This document shows positions 1-9,506 of a stretch of 64,000 nt of DNA, in pieces. The first letter of the stretch is position 1, and the number at the start of each line of letters is the position of its first letter. The translations under genes and the position numbers were made by a program. The notes beneath the pieces were generated by a model. That model was not told the DNA's origin, did not search any database, and was given only the letters and a program-made list of their open reading frames with translations. The stretch lies in contig NZ_CP045997.1 of the NCBI RefSeq assembly GCF_010233585.1, forward strand, positions 754,522 through 818,521, read 5' to 3'. This DNA comes from Spirosoma endbachense. GTDB lineage: Bacteria > Bacteroidota > Bacteroidia > Cytophagales > Spirosomataceae.

Positions 1-1003
1 CCTGGCGGGTGTTTTCCGATAGCAATCCAATCCCGAACACATAACCTCCTGGTTTGGCTGTAATGTAATTAATGCGTTCAAAGAGGTGCGCCATACGGAA
101 GGCAAAGGTGTTTTCACCATAATCCGTTGTGGCCAGAGATTGTCCTGTTGTAAACGTTTTGTTAAAATCCGTCAGCCCTTCATTAATTCGAGAGCTAATC
201 ATGTCGACAGTTGAAACACCATAGCCGATTACTACCAAGAGGGAGATGTAAAATGCCCGCTGGCTTCGTGTCTGCTGAAACAAGACATAGAGACTGGACA
301 TTACAACGATACCAAAAATATAGTTTCGATGTAATGGAGCTATAACTGTTACTAGAAGAATACTAAGTACGCCCCAATGTATTGCCCTAGACCGGCAGCG
401 AAATTGGAATAGGTAATAAAAAACAGTAGGTGTCAGGAAAACAGGTGTGTTATAAAAGCGTGTAAAAGCAAACTTCTCAACAGTTGTAGTAGCTACTTCA
501 CTACCGGCCATTGTAGAATTTAATAAAGCCTGGCCAATTACAAGCTGACATAAAAAGATTACACTCTGAATAACAGTTATTACGGCTATTGTATGAAATA
601 ACCTCATCAATACTGGAGTAGGTACGATGAAAAACACTCCAAAACTGAGTAAAAATAAATTGACACGAAACACTCGGAGGACTCCACCTAGCTCATAGCC
701 TTCCGACCAGATACTGTATAAACCGTCGAGAGCTATAAAGCCTATAAATATGCCTATCCACCGGAATAGTTGATCACGACGAATTGACCACCAGAGCATA
801 CGGCTTCGGGAAACCAAGGCAACTAATAAAAAGACTAAGGCCAAGTCAGTTAATTTATCAGTGGGTGCTCCTGCCATTAGTAATGCTGGAGGAATCAACT
901 GATAGCCGTTGGTAACAAAGCCGAAGAAAAGCAGTAAGGCGTAGAAATAACTATGAGTCAGATACAACCCAATAGCTAAAAGCAAGAGTCCGATTCCCAG
1001 CAT
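1..1003 (-). CDS. O-antigen polymerase/ligase-like membrane protein (Wzy-like), 3' end outside window
   Basis: Open frame reading leftward from ATG at 1003 off the window edge (334 codons visible, no stop). The translation begins MLGIGLLLLAIGLYLTHSYF and is almost entirely hydrophobic segments joined by short charged loops, with a larger loop of about 50 residues rich in T, N and F near the visible end. This is the architecture of Wzy polymerases and O-antigen ligases, which join lipid-linked repeat units in the membrane. It is the fifth gene of the leftward exopolysaccharide operon, 40 bases after the flippase. The family is too divergent to recognise from motifs, so the call rests on topology and context. 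Base composition is clearly more AT-rich than in the export genes upstream, as is common for serotype-specific polymerase genes. Confidence 0.6.
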   Translation of the reverse strand, partial: MLGIGLLLLAIGLYLTHSYFYALLLFFGFVTNGYQLIPPALLMAGAPTDKLTDLALVFLLVALVSRSRMLWWSIRRDQLFRWIGIFIGFIALDGLYSIWSEGYELGGVLRVFRVNLFLLSFGVFFIVPTPVLMRLFHTIAVITVIQSVIFLCQLVIGQALLNSTMAGSEVATTTVEKFAFTRFYNTPVFLTPTVFYYLFQFRCRSRAIHWGVLSILLVTVIAPLHRNYIFGIVVMSSLYVLFQQTRSQRAFYISLLVVIGYGVSTVDMISSRINEGLTDFNKTFTTGQSLATTDYGENTFAFRMAHLFERINYITAKPGGYVFGIGLLSENTRQ

Positions 1004-1043
1004 AATAGTTTTAGATTGAGTTATAAATCGTGATCTTTAACTG

Positions 1044-2492
1044 TTATATACCCCACGATTTAAGCTGTTTGTACGAGTGGCGAAACAGAAGAAAATAAAC
1101 CAACAAGGTAGAGAGCATTATTAGGCCTATCCGTTCCCAAGGTTCAATCAGTAACGAACTAATCAAGAAAGCCGGGCCGCCGACTAGCGTTGTAATAGTT
1201 ACCAGTCGCCGTACTTGTTGGATATCAATTTCAATCCAGCCGATATATTTTTTTTGGTAGTACAGGCATAAAACCAACGATGACAGAATAGCTAATGAAT
1301 TACTTAGTATAAAGCCATAAATACCCAGCAGCTGATAAGTCAGCAAACTAACTAGTAGGTTAACAACCACGTTGGTTAGTTGTGCCCATACTGTTTTGCC
1401 TACATGATGGCGACTCATTAGGAAGTAGTAAGGCGGAATTCCTAAGCTGTTTAGTGTAAATGTGGTGGCAATAAATACAGTAGCAACAAAGACTATTCTG
1501 TTCGCACTAGGGAGCCAGAACCCGAGTAAATCAGGTAAAGCAATCACGAAAAACAGTAAGAACGGCACCATTACAAGCAGCATGCCTGTTTGGTAGTTGC
1601 CGATAAGGCGGCTTAGTCGTCCAAGGTCATTTTCCTGAGCAATTTTCGGATAAAGCGGATAAGTTACCTTCGTTACTAGTGACCATAGCTGCGATCGAAC
1701 TTTGTATGCAATTTCTAAATAACCTACCTCCCGAACACCAATTAAACGAGCTACAAGTACTTTGGTCATTGGCTCAAAAAGCATGCTTAATAGGCCTGCT
1801 GCATATACTTTAGAGCTAAACGATACCTGTTTACGGGCAATCTGAATCATTACAGTTTGAAGCCCTCCTAATTGTAACCAACCCCAGGTTCGCCAGGCAG
1901 CCACAACAACAAGGCCAAACCAAATTACTGAAGCACTTAGAATTACCAAACCCACTTCAGGGAGTCCATTTCCGAAACTAACCACTACGATAATGCCTCC
2001 CCAGTATAGTATACTGTAAATTAATTGGTAGAAGTTTGTTAGATACATTCGTTGCTGTGAATCCAGAACGGTGGTGAAAGTTTGGCCTAACAGGATAATG
2101 AGGTTTGCCAGCACTACACAGCGATATAAAGAAGCCACCTGGCTATAAAGTATATCAGATAAGCCAAGTAGCCCCTGCAAAATGTACTGTTGGCAGCTAA
2201 TCGCAAGTATACTAAGTGGAACCATAATCAGTATCAGCAAGCAAAGAGTCACGGCAATGTCATAGTCTGATTCCCGCGATTTACCCTGTACTGATAGGAA
2301 TTTTAGCAATGCTGTATTTAGGCCAAGATTGGCAAAAATATTGAGGTTCCCAGCCAGTGTAACAATCGAAAACGCTCCATATGCTTCATCGCCCAACACC
2401 CTGATAAATACAGGAATACTGAAAAATGTCAAACCAGCTGTTAATACTAATTGTCCAACGCCACTCAATGAATTTTTATGCAGTAACTTCAT
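1044..2492 (-). CDS. Polysaccharide flippase (Wzx/MOP superfamily)
   Basis: 482-residue multi-spanning protein (about 12-14 hydrophobic helices). The N-terminus (KNSLSGVGQLVLTAGLTFFSIPVFIRVLGDEAYGAF) has the pattern of the oligosaccharide flippase branch of the MOP exporters: a first helix followed by a short R-x-LG-x-x-x-YG motif. Such proteins flip undecaprenyl-linked repeat units across the inner membrane. Length matches the family. It starts 27 bases after the sugar transferase stop and is followed after 40 bases by the polymerase-like gene, so the three form a Wzx/Wzy assembly set. Composition is AT-rich compared with the upstream kinase and exporter genes. Substrate cannot be told from sequence. 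Confidence 0.85.
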   Translation of the reverse strand: MKLLHKNSLSGVGQLVLTAGLTFFSIPVFIRVLGDEAYGAFSIVTLAGNLNIFANLGLNTALLKFLSVQGKSRESDYDIAVTLCLLILIMVPLSILAISCQQYILQGLLGLSDILYSQVASLYRCVVLANLIILLGQTFTTVLDSQQRMYLTNFYQLIYSILYWGGIIVVVSFGNGLPEVGLVILSASVIWFGLVVVAAWRTWGWLQLGGLQTVMIQIARKQVSFSSKVYAAGLLSMLFEPMTKVLVARLIGVREVGYLEIAYKVRSQLWSLVTKVTYPLYPKIAQENDLGRLSRLIGNYQTGMLLVMVPFLLFFVIALPDLLGFWLPSANRIVFVATVFIATTFTLNSLGIPPYYFLMSRHHVGKTVWAQLTNVVVNLLVSLLTYQLLGIYGFILSNSLAILSSLVLCLYYQKKYIGWIEIDIQQVRRLVTITTLVGGPAFLISSLLIEPWERIGLIMLSTLLVYFLLFRHSYKQLKSWGI

Positions 2493-2519
2493 GCTTATCA
2501 GATAAGTTGGTGGAGTGGA

Positions 2520-3206
2520 TCAATGCGCCTTTTCGTCGCCTTTCACCATTTTGTAGGCCGTCCAGAAACAGATTTTAAGATCCAGCGGTAACGATTGCCT
2601 GCGGATATAGAGGTGATCGTAACGGACTCGATGCTTCATGTCAAGCAAATGAGCCGTTTCTCCCCGGCAACCCCGCGATTGGGCCAGTCCTGTAATCCCT
2701 GGCTTTACCACATAGCGGGCCGGGTAACCTGGCATCGTTTTCCAGTGTTTCGCATCCAGTTGAATCGGGTGGGGGCGAGGCCCCACAATGCTCATATCGC
2801 CCAGCAGTACATTAAAAACCTGTGGCAATTCATCCAGATTCGACTTTCGCAGGTAGCGACCAACACGGGTTACGCGCATGTCATTTTTAGTGGCTTGCCG
2901 AAATTCAGCTTCCCGTTCGTAAGTCATCGTACGAAACTTGAAGCATCGAAATGGACGACCATTCCGGCCTGTTCGCAGTTGCATGAACACGATTGGGCCG
3001 GGTGAGGTCAGCCGAATGAGCAAACCAATTACTGGCACCAGCCAGATCAGCAGCGAAATAATGACCACACTGGATACCATAACATCGAACAGACGCTTTA
3101 CCCATCGGTATATCTGAGCCGACCTGGTTGTAGCATTACTTTCTGCTGAAAACGATTCGTTGATTACCGCTGGGTCATTGAGCGATGGCAATGAAAAGTC
3201 GAGCAT
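2520..3206 (-). CDS. Undecaprenyl-phosphate sugar-1-phosphate transferase (bacterial sugar transferase)
   Basis: 228 residues with one N-proximal membrane helix (about 44-66) and the monotopic phosphoglycosyl transferase core. Visible hallmarks are KFRTM at 90-94, the catalytic Asp-Glu dyad D125-E126 in LDELPQ, and GDMSIVGPRP at 136-145. Family members move a sugar-1-phosphate from a nucleotide sugar to undecaprenyl phosphate, the first membrane step of repeat-unit assembly. This is the short catalytic-only form and lacks the extra N-terminal helices of WcaJ/WbaP. It lies 42 bases after the tyrosine kinase and 27 before the flippase in the leftward operon. Sugar specificity is not readable. 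Confidence 0.92.
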   Translation of the reverse strand: MLDFSLPSLNDPAVINESFSAESNATTRSAQIYRWVKRLFDVMVSSVVIISLLIWLVPVIGLLIRLTSPGPIVFMQLRTGRNGRPFRCFKFRTMTYEREAEFRQATKNDMRVTRVGRYLRKSNLDELPQVFNVLLGDMSIVGPRPHPIQLDAKHWKTMPGYPARYVVKPGITGLAQSRGCRGETAHLLDMKHRVRYDHLYIRRQSLPLDLKICFWTAYKMVKGDEKAH

Positions 3207-3248
3207 GTGATGAGCGGGTTAGTAGTCCGTTAACTTAAAGTCATTTCG

Positions 3249-5600
3249 TTAGCGCCGTTTACGGGCCGACGCTTTGGCTACCTGATTCGATTCTTCATAG
3301 TAGCCACCATAATTGCTGTAACCGTACCCATACCCATATTGATACGATTCACCACCACCTACTGCGTTCAGAATTAGGTTCAGGCGCTGGAAACGATGCT
3401 CTTTATAGAGATTGTCGATCATGCGGAGGTACGCTTTGGGCGTATGATCATGGCGAACCATGAACATCGTAGCATCGACGAATGGCGCGATTAACTGCGC
3501 ATCTGTCACTAAACCAATCGGTGGCGAATCGACAATAATGTAGGCAAACCGCTCACGCAACTCCAGGAACAACTTTTCTAAAGAGGGGCTGCTCAGAAGT
3601 TCGGATGGGTTCGGCGGAATCGGTCCGCAGGTAATAATGTGGTAGTTCGGAAAGCCCGGAATCTCCTGTAATACATCATCAAGCGTTGCTTCCTGAATTA
3701 AGTAATTACTAATGCCAATTGTATTGGTAATTCCAAGCACCGAGTGAATTTTCGGTTTACGAAGATCCATTTCCAGGATTACAGTCGGACGATCGACCAG
3801 TGCCAGACTGGCACCAAGATTCAGCGATAAAAACGACTTACCTTCGCCACTGATACTTGATGTGAACATCACAACCTGGCTGCCGGTTGGGTTACTGCGC
3901 AAAAACTGAAGGTTGGTACGCAAGGCTCGGATCTGCTCAGCAATGATGGAGCGTTGCCCCGATACCATAATCAGTGGATCTACATTTCGGCTGGATACAA
4001 TTTCGCCTAAAATTGGAACCTGCGATATGGCCTCTACGTCAGATCGGCGGCTGATACGGTTGTTTAACGCATCACGCGCACCCAGAACACCAATCGGTAA
4101 TACCAGACCCAATAGACCGAACATCAGAAAAATGGTGCTTTTTACGGGCTTGATGGGCTCACTTCCACTGCGGGGTGGATCGATAGTGCGGCTGTCGGCT
4201 ACGGTTGACGCATACGAAAGAGCCGTTTCTTCCCGCTTTTCCAGCAGATAGGTATACAGATTGTTTTTGATCGACTGTTGGCGGGTGATGTTTACCAATG
4301 CTCGTTCTTTAGTCGGAATCGTGCGAATTTGAGCCTCTAACTGCCGATTGGTCGATTTTAGCTTGGATTGCGTACTGGTTAATGTCCGTTTGAGGTTCTG
4401 AATATTTTCGGACAGACTCTCTTTCGTTGCCTTTATCTGTGAATCCAATGATTGCAGAAGCGGGTTATTGATCGTTGTCGTTCGGCTCAGTTGATCCCGC
4501 TGTAATTCCAGCTCGCTTACCTTCCCAACCAAACCAAGTAATACTGGGTCACTGATCGTAAGGGCGCTTGGAGCTACACCCCGTTCCGTAGATTTGCTGT
4601 TAACATAGCGTTCGAGATCCTGAATGATGCCGAGCTGAATGGTTGCCTGATTCAGTTGGTCGTCATTTTCTTTCACCGTTTCCAGAAATACGGCCGCCTG
4701 CGAACTTAGATCCGTTATGCCCTCGGCCGATTTGTACGATTCAACACCCTTTTCAACGGTCGATAATTCGCCCGCAATCAGTTGTAGGCGCTCTTCAATA
4801 AAGTTCAGCGTATTTGATGCGACAATGTTTTTATCGACGATAGCCGCTGAATTGTATTCGGTAATTAATTCGTTGAGTACCGCTTCCCCTTTTTGCGGAA
4901 CGGCATCTTCGAGGGTCATCAGCAATACCGTTGAAGCCTTACTGCTTGGATCGACGGTTAGCCGCTTCAGAAAGCCATCAACTGTTTTTTGCCGGGGCGA
5001 CACGCGCACTATAATTGGTTCTGCGCTGGTTTTTAACGGATCACGGGCGAATATCCGTAGGCGACCATAAGGCGTTTTGATGCTCTGATTGACTGGGTAA
5101 ACAGCATCGTCAATACGAACAGAGCCGGGTTTTTCTACCGTAATCGTTAAATCTGTTTCGTAAAGGATCGGGCGGCCTTTTTCAACAATGACCCGAATTG
5201 GCGATTGATTATAAATCTCCTGCTTAATTGTATTTGTGGGATGAAAATACTGAACGTCCAGGCCAAGCCGGGTTACGACTTTGTCCATGAGCGCGTAGGA
5301 CTTCAGTATTTCCATTTCATTTTCAATGACTTTCTTGGGCGTGAAAATGTCCATTTCTTTCAGAATGTTGTCTTCACTAAGCCCTTTCTTGTCGTCTTTG
5401 ATCAACAGGCTGGTCTGTACCTTGTAAATAGGTGTCTGGTAGAGCAAATAGGCATAAGCAGCACCCGCAGTTAATAGGAGCGATAGCACGAACCACTTCC
5501 AGTGTTGCGCATACCGCATAAGTATCATCCGCAGATTAGGCGTATTCTCGGCTTCATACACCTGGTACGGAGCATACGCATAGTTATTCTGATTGGACAT
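3249..5600 (-). CDS. Wzc-like polysaccharide co-polymerase / tyrosine autokinase
   Basis: 783 residues. Order: cytoplasmic tail, membrane helix about 34-54, Wzz-type periplasmic domain, long coiled-coil region about 265-460, second helix about 488-508, then a BY-kinase domain. Walker A is SSISGEGKS (581-589), Walker A' is VILEMDLRKPK (607-617), Walker B is IIVDSPP (688-694). A Tyr cluster at 753-768 contains eight tyrosines and is the expected autophosphorylation tail. Fused kinases of this type control chain length and cycle through phosphorylation with the outer-membrane exporter. It follows the Wza-like gene after 33 bases. No phosphatase gene is seen next to it. Confidence 0.93.
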   Translation of the reverse strand: MSNQNNYAYAPYQVYEAENTPNLRMILMRYAQHWKWFVLSLLLTAGAAYAYLLYQTPIYKVQTSLLIKDDKKGLSEDNILKEMDIFTPKKVIENEMEILKSYALMDKVVTRLGLDVQYFHPTNTIKQEIYNQSPIRVIVEKGRPILYETDLTITVEKPGSVRIDDAVYPVNQSIKTPYGRLRIFARDPLKTSAEPIIVRVSPRQKTVDGFLKRLTVDPSSKASTVLLMTLEDAVPQKGEAVLNELITEYNSAAIVDKNIVASNTLNFIEERLQLIAGELSTVEKGVESYKSAEGITDLSSQAAVFLETVKENDDQLNQATIQLGIIQDLERYVNSKSTERGVAPSALTISDPVLLGLVGKVSELELQRDQLSRTTTINNPLLQSLDSQIKATKESLSENIQNLKRTLTSTQSKLKSTNRQLEAQIRTIPTKERALVNITRQQSIKNNLYTYLLEKREETALSYASTVADSRTIDPPRSGSEPIKPVKSTIFLMFGLLGLVLPIGVLGARDALNNRISRRSDVEAISQVPILGEIVSSRNVDPLIMVSGQRSIIAEQIRALRTNLQFLRSNPTGSQVVMFTSSISGEGKSFLSLNLGASLALVDRPTVILEMDLRKPKIHSVLGITNTIGISNYLIQEATLDDVLQEIPGFPNYHIITCGPIPPNPSELLSSPSLEKLFLELRERFAYIIVDSPPIGLVTDAQLIAPFVDATMFMVRHDHTPKAYLRMIDNLYKEHRFQRLNLILNAVGGGESYQYGYGYGYSNYGGYYEESNQVAKASARKRR

Positions 5601-5633
5601 AGTGATGCCTGTTTATTTAGATAAAAGAAAAGT

Positions 5634-6461
5634 CTAGAAACGCGAAAAGATGATGGCGACAAACGATAAGCCGCTCAACACAATAGGGAGCAATTGATTG
5701 GTACGGTCGGCAGTGGCAGCACGGGCGCGACCCGGTTCTACATAAACTACATCATTGGGATGCAGGTAATAATAAGGAGAGGTAAATAAGTCACGGCGGG
5801 TTAAATCAATTCGCGTGAATGTGCGCTGACCGTTTTCTTCACGAATGAGCAGAACGTTATCCCGGCGACCATAAATTGTTACATCACCCGATAAGCTGAG
5901 GGCTTCCAGGAGCGTGATCTGTTCGTTCGGAATCGTATATAAAGAAGGTCTGGCGACTTCACCCATGACCGAAATCCGAAAATTCTGATTCCGAACATTA
6001 ACTGTGGGTTCTTTCAAATACTCTTTTAACGACTGGCGTAACTGGTCTTTTATTTCAGTTACCGTTTTGCCCTTTACATCTACTTTGCCGAGCATGGGTA
6101 CCTCAATCTTGCCTTCATTATCAACGATATACCCATTAATAGAAGGTAGCGGAGTTGTGCTGGCAATGGTATTTGTCTGAGGCCCTCTATCTGCTATAGC
6201 AAAGGCAGCATATGGATTGAAGAACGAAGAAGCTTCGGGATTCAGACTGTTGACCTGTATCGATAAAACATCACCTGGCTGAATTGTGGGTACGTAGCGG
6301 GCTGCAACTGTTAACGCATCGGCTTTGCCAGGTTCCTGCTGAAAATAAGAAAGATGTTTTGTTGATACGCAACTAGTCAGGCAGGTGCCTCCTAACACGA
6401 AGCTTACTAGAGCAACCCGTAAGCGTTGACTGCGGATAAAGCGATTTAAATAAGACCTCAT
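5634..6461 (-). CDS. Wza-like polysaccharide export lipoprotein (SLBB)
   Basis: 275 residues with a lipoprotein signal ending LTSC (Cys31). A poly-export domain follows (TIQPGDVLSIQVNSLNPEAS), then an SLBB-type repeat (NVRNQNFRISVMGEVARPSLY...EQITLLEALSLSGD), and a final hydrophobic stretch about 257-275 fitting the single C-terminal helix of Wza. Family role: outer-membrane channel for exopolysaccharide, working with the Wzc-like kinase encoded next. It is the first gene of the leftward operon. A TAAATTTG element (6637-6644 on the minus strand) about 170 bases upstream is a candidate promoter. Confidence 0.9.
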   Translation of the reverse strand: MRSYLNRFIRSQRLRVALVSFVLGGTCLTSCVSTKHLSYFQQEPGKADALTVAARYVPTIQPGDVLSIQVNSLNPEASSFFNPYAAFAIADRGPQTNTIASTTPLPSINGYIVDNEGKIEVPMLGKVDVKGKTVTEIKDQLRQSLKEYLKEPTVNVRNQNFRISVMGEVARPSLYTIPNEQITLLEALSLSGDVTIYGRRDNVLLIREENGQRTFTRIDLTRRDLFTSPYYYLHPNDVVYVEPGRARAATADRTNQLLPIVLSGLSFVAIIFSRF

Positions 6462-7023
6462 AAGGCTAACGTTTTGTGTACTATCTGAAATGAAAAGAAA
6501 TTAAATAAGCCAGTTCAATTCGTTACTACTGGCGTCAATCTGTGAAGCAAGATGCTACTATACATATGATTGATTGACAAGGGTAATTTGATTTTAATAA
6601 GTAAATATACTTCTTGCTTCATTTGTGAGTACTATGCAAATTTAGTAAAATTTTTATTTACGAAAACATGATAAAGTTAATTTAATGGTCGGTAATTTTA
6701 AAATAAGCTAAAAAAGGCCCTCAGTCATCCTTTAGTCTTATTTATTGTTTTTTTTATTATAAGATACAAGTTCATTATCTATTGTATGGCCAGCCAAAGC
6801 TTGTTAACTGATCTATTTTTTGCGTATTTATTTGGTAAAATGCTGTTTCGGTGAAATAAAATACGGTTTATATCATATAGGCTGTTTTCCATAAAAAGCT
6901 CGTCTATTTGGTGCTTTAGGCCCTTTAACGTAAAAATTCAGGTAATTTTCAATAATTTATAATAACTTAAATGTTACCTTTATTGTGATATAATAAATAG
7001 TATATAAGGAATATGTTATTGAT
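6462..7023. other. AT-rich divergent intergenic region
   Basis: 562 bases between the leftward exopolysaccharide operon and the rightward beta-barrel gene. It is visibly AT-rich with many A and T runs. Apart from the minus-strand TAAATTTG at 6637-6644, I see no RNA gene, no open frame of note and no strong inverted repeat. It presumably holds the promoters of both flanking transcripts. Confidence 0.6.
6637..6644 (-). promoter_or_regulatory. Possible Bacteroidetes -7 element (TAnnTTTG) for the exopolysaccharide operon
   Basis: Minus-strand TAAATTTG matches the Bacteroidetes -7 consensus. No convincing -33 TTTG is found at the usual 19-21 base spacing, so support is partial. It would give a leader of about 165 bases before the Wza-like start. 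Confidence 0.35.
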
Positions 7024-7731
7024 ATGATAGCTTTAGTAAGATTCTTAGGATTGCTTGTATTGCCCTATATAGGGTATTCGGCTCAATTGAAGCCAGATTC
7101 TACAGATAGAGGGGCTTCTCGTCAGTCCGTTAGTGCACAATTAGGAACAACAGGTGTTGGTGTATTCTACAATCGTATACTTAGCCAGCCGCATCGATTG
7201 ATTGCGCGAGTTGGCGGACAGTATATGGCCTACCGAAAAACAGTACGTGTCAAGACGGCCCCAGACTCGTATATAGCCATCGATCCTGACTTTATAATTG
7301 GCATTGCTCAGGCGGGCCTGAAATGGTACCCGCTGCCACGTAGCTCCTTTTTCGTTGTCGCTGGGGTAGGTTACACCTGGCATCCAAATCTGAATTTCGT
7401 TATTACCTCCAACGACAATCTGAATCTGGGAGGGCTGGAGTTGAAACCAGAAGACGTAGGTACGGTTAATCTGGGTTTTCGCTGGCATCCGGTAGTTGGT
7501 TACCTGGGTTGGGGATTTGGGCAGACAATTCCCGGCAAACGCATTAGCGTTGGTTTTGAGATGGGCGTTTACTACCTCGGTCGGCCGAGCGTACATCTCG
7601 ATTATGAAGGATTTCTGGAAACGACAACGATCGACGAACAGGTCCCGGTTGTTGAACGGAATCTATCGAACTATCGCTATTTGCCTTCTATCAATTTCAC
7701 TCTTTCATACGCTCTTCATCGTTCCAATTAA
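7024..7731 (+). CDS. Predicted outer-membrane beta-barrel protein, function unknown
   Basis: 235 residues: a signal peptide (hydrophobic 1-18) followed by alternating amphipathic strands rich in aromatic residues and glycine (VGVFYNRILSQPHRLIARVGGQYMAYRK, FFVVAGVGYTWHPN, LGFRWHPVVGYLGWGFGQ), ending in the hydrophobic strand NFTLSYALHR. This is the pattern of small Bacteroidetes outer-membrane barrels. It lies 12 bases ahead of the next lipoprotein gene, so the two are probably co-transcribed and may act together at the cell surface. I do not recognise a specific family. Confidence 0.7.
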   Translation: MIALVRFLGLLVLPYIGYSAQLKPDSTDRGASRQSVSAQLGTTGVGVFYNRILSQPHRLIARVGGQYMAYRKTVRVKTAPDSYIAIDPDFIIGIAQAGLKWYPLPRSSFFVVAGVGYTWHPNLNFVITSNDNLNLGGLELKPEDVGTVNLGFRWHPVVGYLGWGFGQTIPGKRISVGFEMGVYYLGRPSVHLDYEGFLETTTIDEQVPVVERNLSNYRYLPSINFTLSYALHRSN

Positions 7732-7743
7732 CTGCTATACTGT

Positions 7744-9366
7744 ATGAACCGTCGTTGCCTACTGTATTGCCTGATCGGATTGCCGGCCTTGATCGATTCT
7801 TGCCAGAACCCTCTCGACGGAGTAGAACTCCGGGTAAAAGATCCAATCCAGGCGGGGGTAGTCGAATACCGTTTCTATGACCCGGCCGGAAACCCGATAC
7901 CCGAAACCAATTGGGTTAAAATAGCTGGCGCTAACGCTGCCCAGGTTGTAACCACACTCAATACGACACGGTATAAGATTAACACGGATGGCAATTTGCT
8001 GCTGGCGGCTTCGCCTTCAGTGACCCTGTCCAATCAAACACCGTTTCGATTCACAGCCGTGGTTGAAGCCGACGATTATCTAACAGTTGTACAACCGATT
8101 ACACTAACAAGCTCTAGTCGGGTAACGCGCACTGTTCGTCGGATCAATATGCTTAAGCCCCCTAGTACGCTTACGGCGGCCCGTACGACTGGGCGTGCTG
8201 CTACAGATGGTACTGTGTCGGCAGCTCTTGGTCTGACAACCGCTGAGCAGACAAAGGGCATCGATCATGCTACGGTAACCATTGGGTCAGGAACGAAACT
8301 GATCGACCGCGATGGCCAGCCTGTGGGTGGAGGGCTGACAATGTCTGTTATTCACACGAATGCCCGGACTAGTAATGCCACAAGCCAGGTGCCTGGGGGC
8401 GGTGTGATGTCGTATGTCAACGGGCGCAATGGCTCGCCATCACTTGGTACATTACGCATAGCCTCAATTGCCGGGTCAGTGACGTTTGAGATCTATAATG
8501 AAACCTATCAACTGGCAAATAAGCTTTCAAAATCCGCGAGCTGGTCAATGGAACTGAATCCGGCTACGATTAATGGAGTAACCGGTCGGGCCGTACAGGC
8601 CGGTGATTCGATACCGCTCTATAGTTATGATGCCTTTACGAACCGATGGCAGGAGGAGACGCCTGGCGTAGTGAAGCTCAATAGCCAGACCGGTACTCTC
8701 GAGTATCAGGCACAGGCTCCATCGGTAGGTGCATATGTGGCTACCTGGGCTGAATCGATCTGTGATGTGGGGCCTGTCTTCAAAGTAGTTGGCAGCGCAC
8801 TCAATAGCGTCGATGTGAATTACCTGTGTAAATTAATTGATGCAACTACCGGAGCGCAGGTAGGTTCCTTTTACGCCAATGCCAATAATAACTCGATAAT
8901 CAGGGTGTATAACCAACCCAGAGGACGTCAATATAAATTGCAGATATATGACGAAACTGATGCCTGGGGGAAAGGTAAAAAAGGTGGATTAATCGCGGAA
9001 TCGGCCAAAGGAGCAACCTGCGACGAGACGCAGATCCCGATTAACCTGAGCGCTTTACCCGTACCGCCAATTATGAAGCTGGAATTTAATTTCTCCTGCC
9101 CTGGTGGTATGACGCTGGATGAATCTGCCCTGCCTGCCGAAATACGAACTCAGTATAGTTTAGCCGGTAAGGACAACTGGCATGACCTGATCACGGCTAC
9201 GCGTACCCAGCGAAAAGTATCTTCCTACAAAATACAAATTGGCCAAACCTACGACTTCCGGGCCAGCACCGATGGGGGCGCATCCTGGCCACTTCGTCAG
9301 AACGATTATCTGGTCGATAAGCCGGAGTGGGTGCTGAAAATCAAGGCAGAAATGTATTGTAAGTAA
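7744..9366 (+). CDS. Large secreted lipoprotein, function unknown
   Basis: 540 residues with a lipoprotein signal ending LIDSC (Cys20). The mature protein is beta-rich with Ig-like spacing. The first third (residues 25-140) resembles a carboxypeptidase-regulatory type beta-sandwich (GVVEYRFYDPAGNPIPE). The middle includes MSYVNGRNGSPSLGTLRIAS and a region mentioning SIPLYSYDAFTNRWQEETPG, reminiscent of extracellular domains that read out 'value and content' repeats. Four Cys pairs in the second half (ICDVG, YLCKL, ATCDET, FSCPGG) suggest disulfides. It forms an apparent operon with the upstream barrel. No enzymatic motif is seen. Confidence 0.65.
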   Translation: MNRRCLLYCLIGLPALIDSCQNPLDGVELRVKDPIQAGVVEYRFYDPAGNPIPETNWVKIAGANAAQVVTTLNTTRYKINTDGNLLLAASPSVTLSNQTPFRFTAVVEADDYLTVVQPITLTSSSRVTRTVRRINMLKPPSTLTAARTTGRAATDGTVSAALGLTTAEQTKGIDHATVTIGSGTKLIDRDGQPVGGGLTMSVIHTNARTSNATSQVPGGGVMSYVNGRNGSPSLGTLRIASIAGSVTFEIYNETYQLANKLSKSASWSMELNPATINGVTGRAVQAGDSIPLYSYDAFTNRWQEETPGVVKLNSQTGTLEYQAQAPSVGAYVATWAESICDVGPVFKVVGSALNSVDVNYLCKLIDATTGAQVGSFYANANNNSIIRVYNQPRGRQYKLQIYDETDAWGKGKKGGLIAESAKGATCDETQIPINLSALPVPPIMKLEFNFSCPGGMTLDESALPAEIRTQYSLAGKDNWHDLITATRTQRKVSSYKIQIGQTYDFRASTDGGASWPLRQNDYLVDKPEWVLKIKAEMYCK

Positions 9367-9506
9367 GCAGCCAGAAATCATACCCAGCGTTGTATCCGGC
9401 ATTTATAAATTTCGGCATGTAACTTTCGGACGAAATCGATCGTGGTGCGGGTGTTTCAAATTCACTCTGTAACCGCTGATCTATCGTTTACGAAATTCGC
9501 CGACCC

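Noticed and set aside
2595..3005. 136-residue plus-strand frame over the sugar transferase
   Set aside because: Antisense to conserved transferase motifs; no support as a gene.
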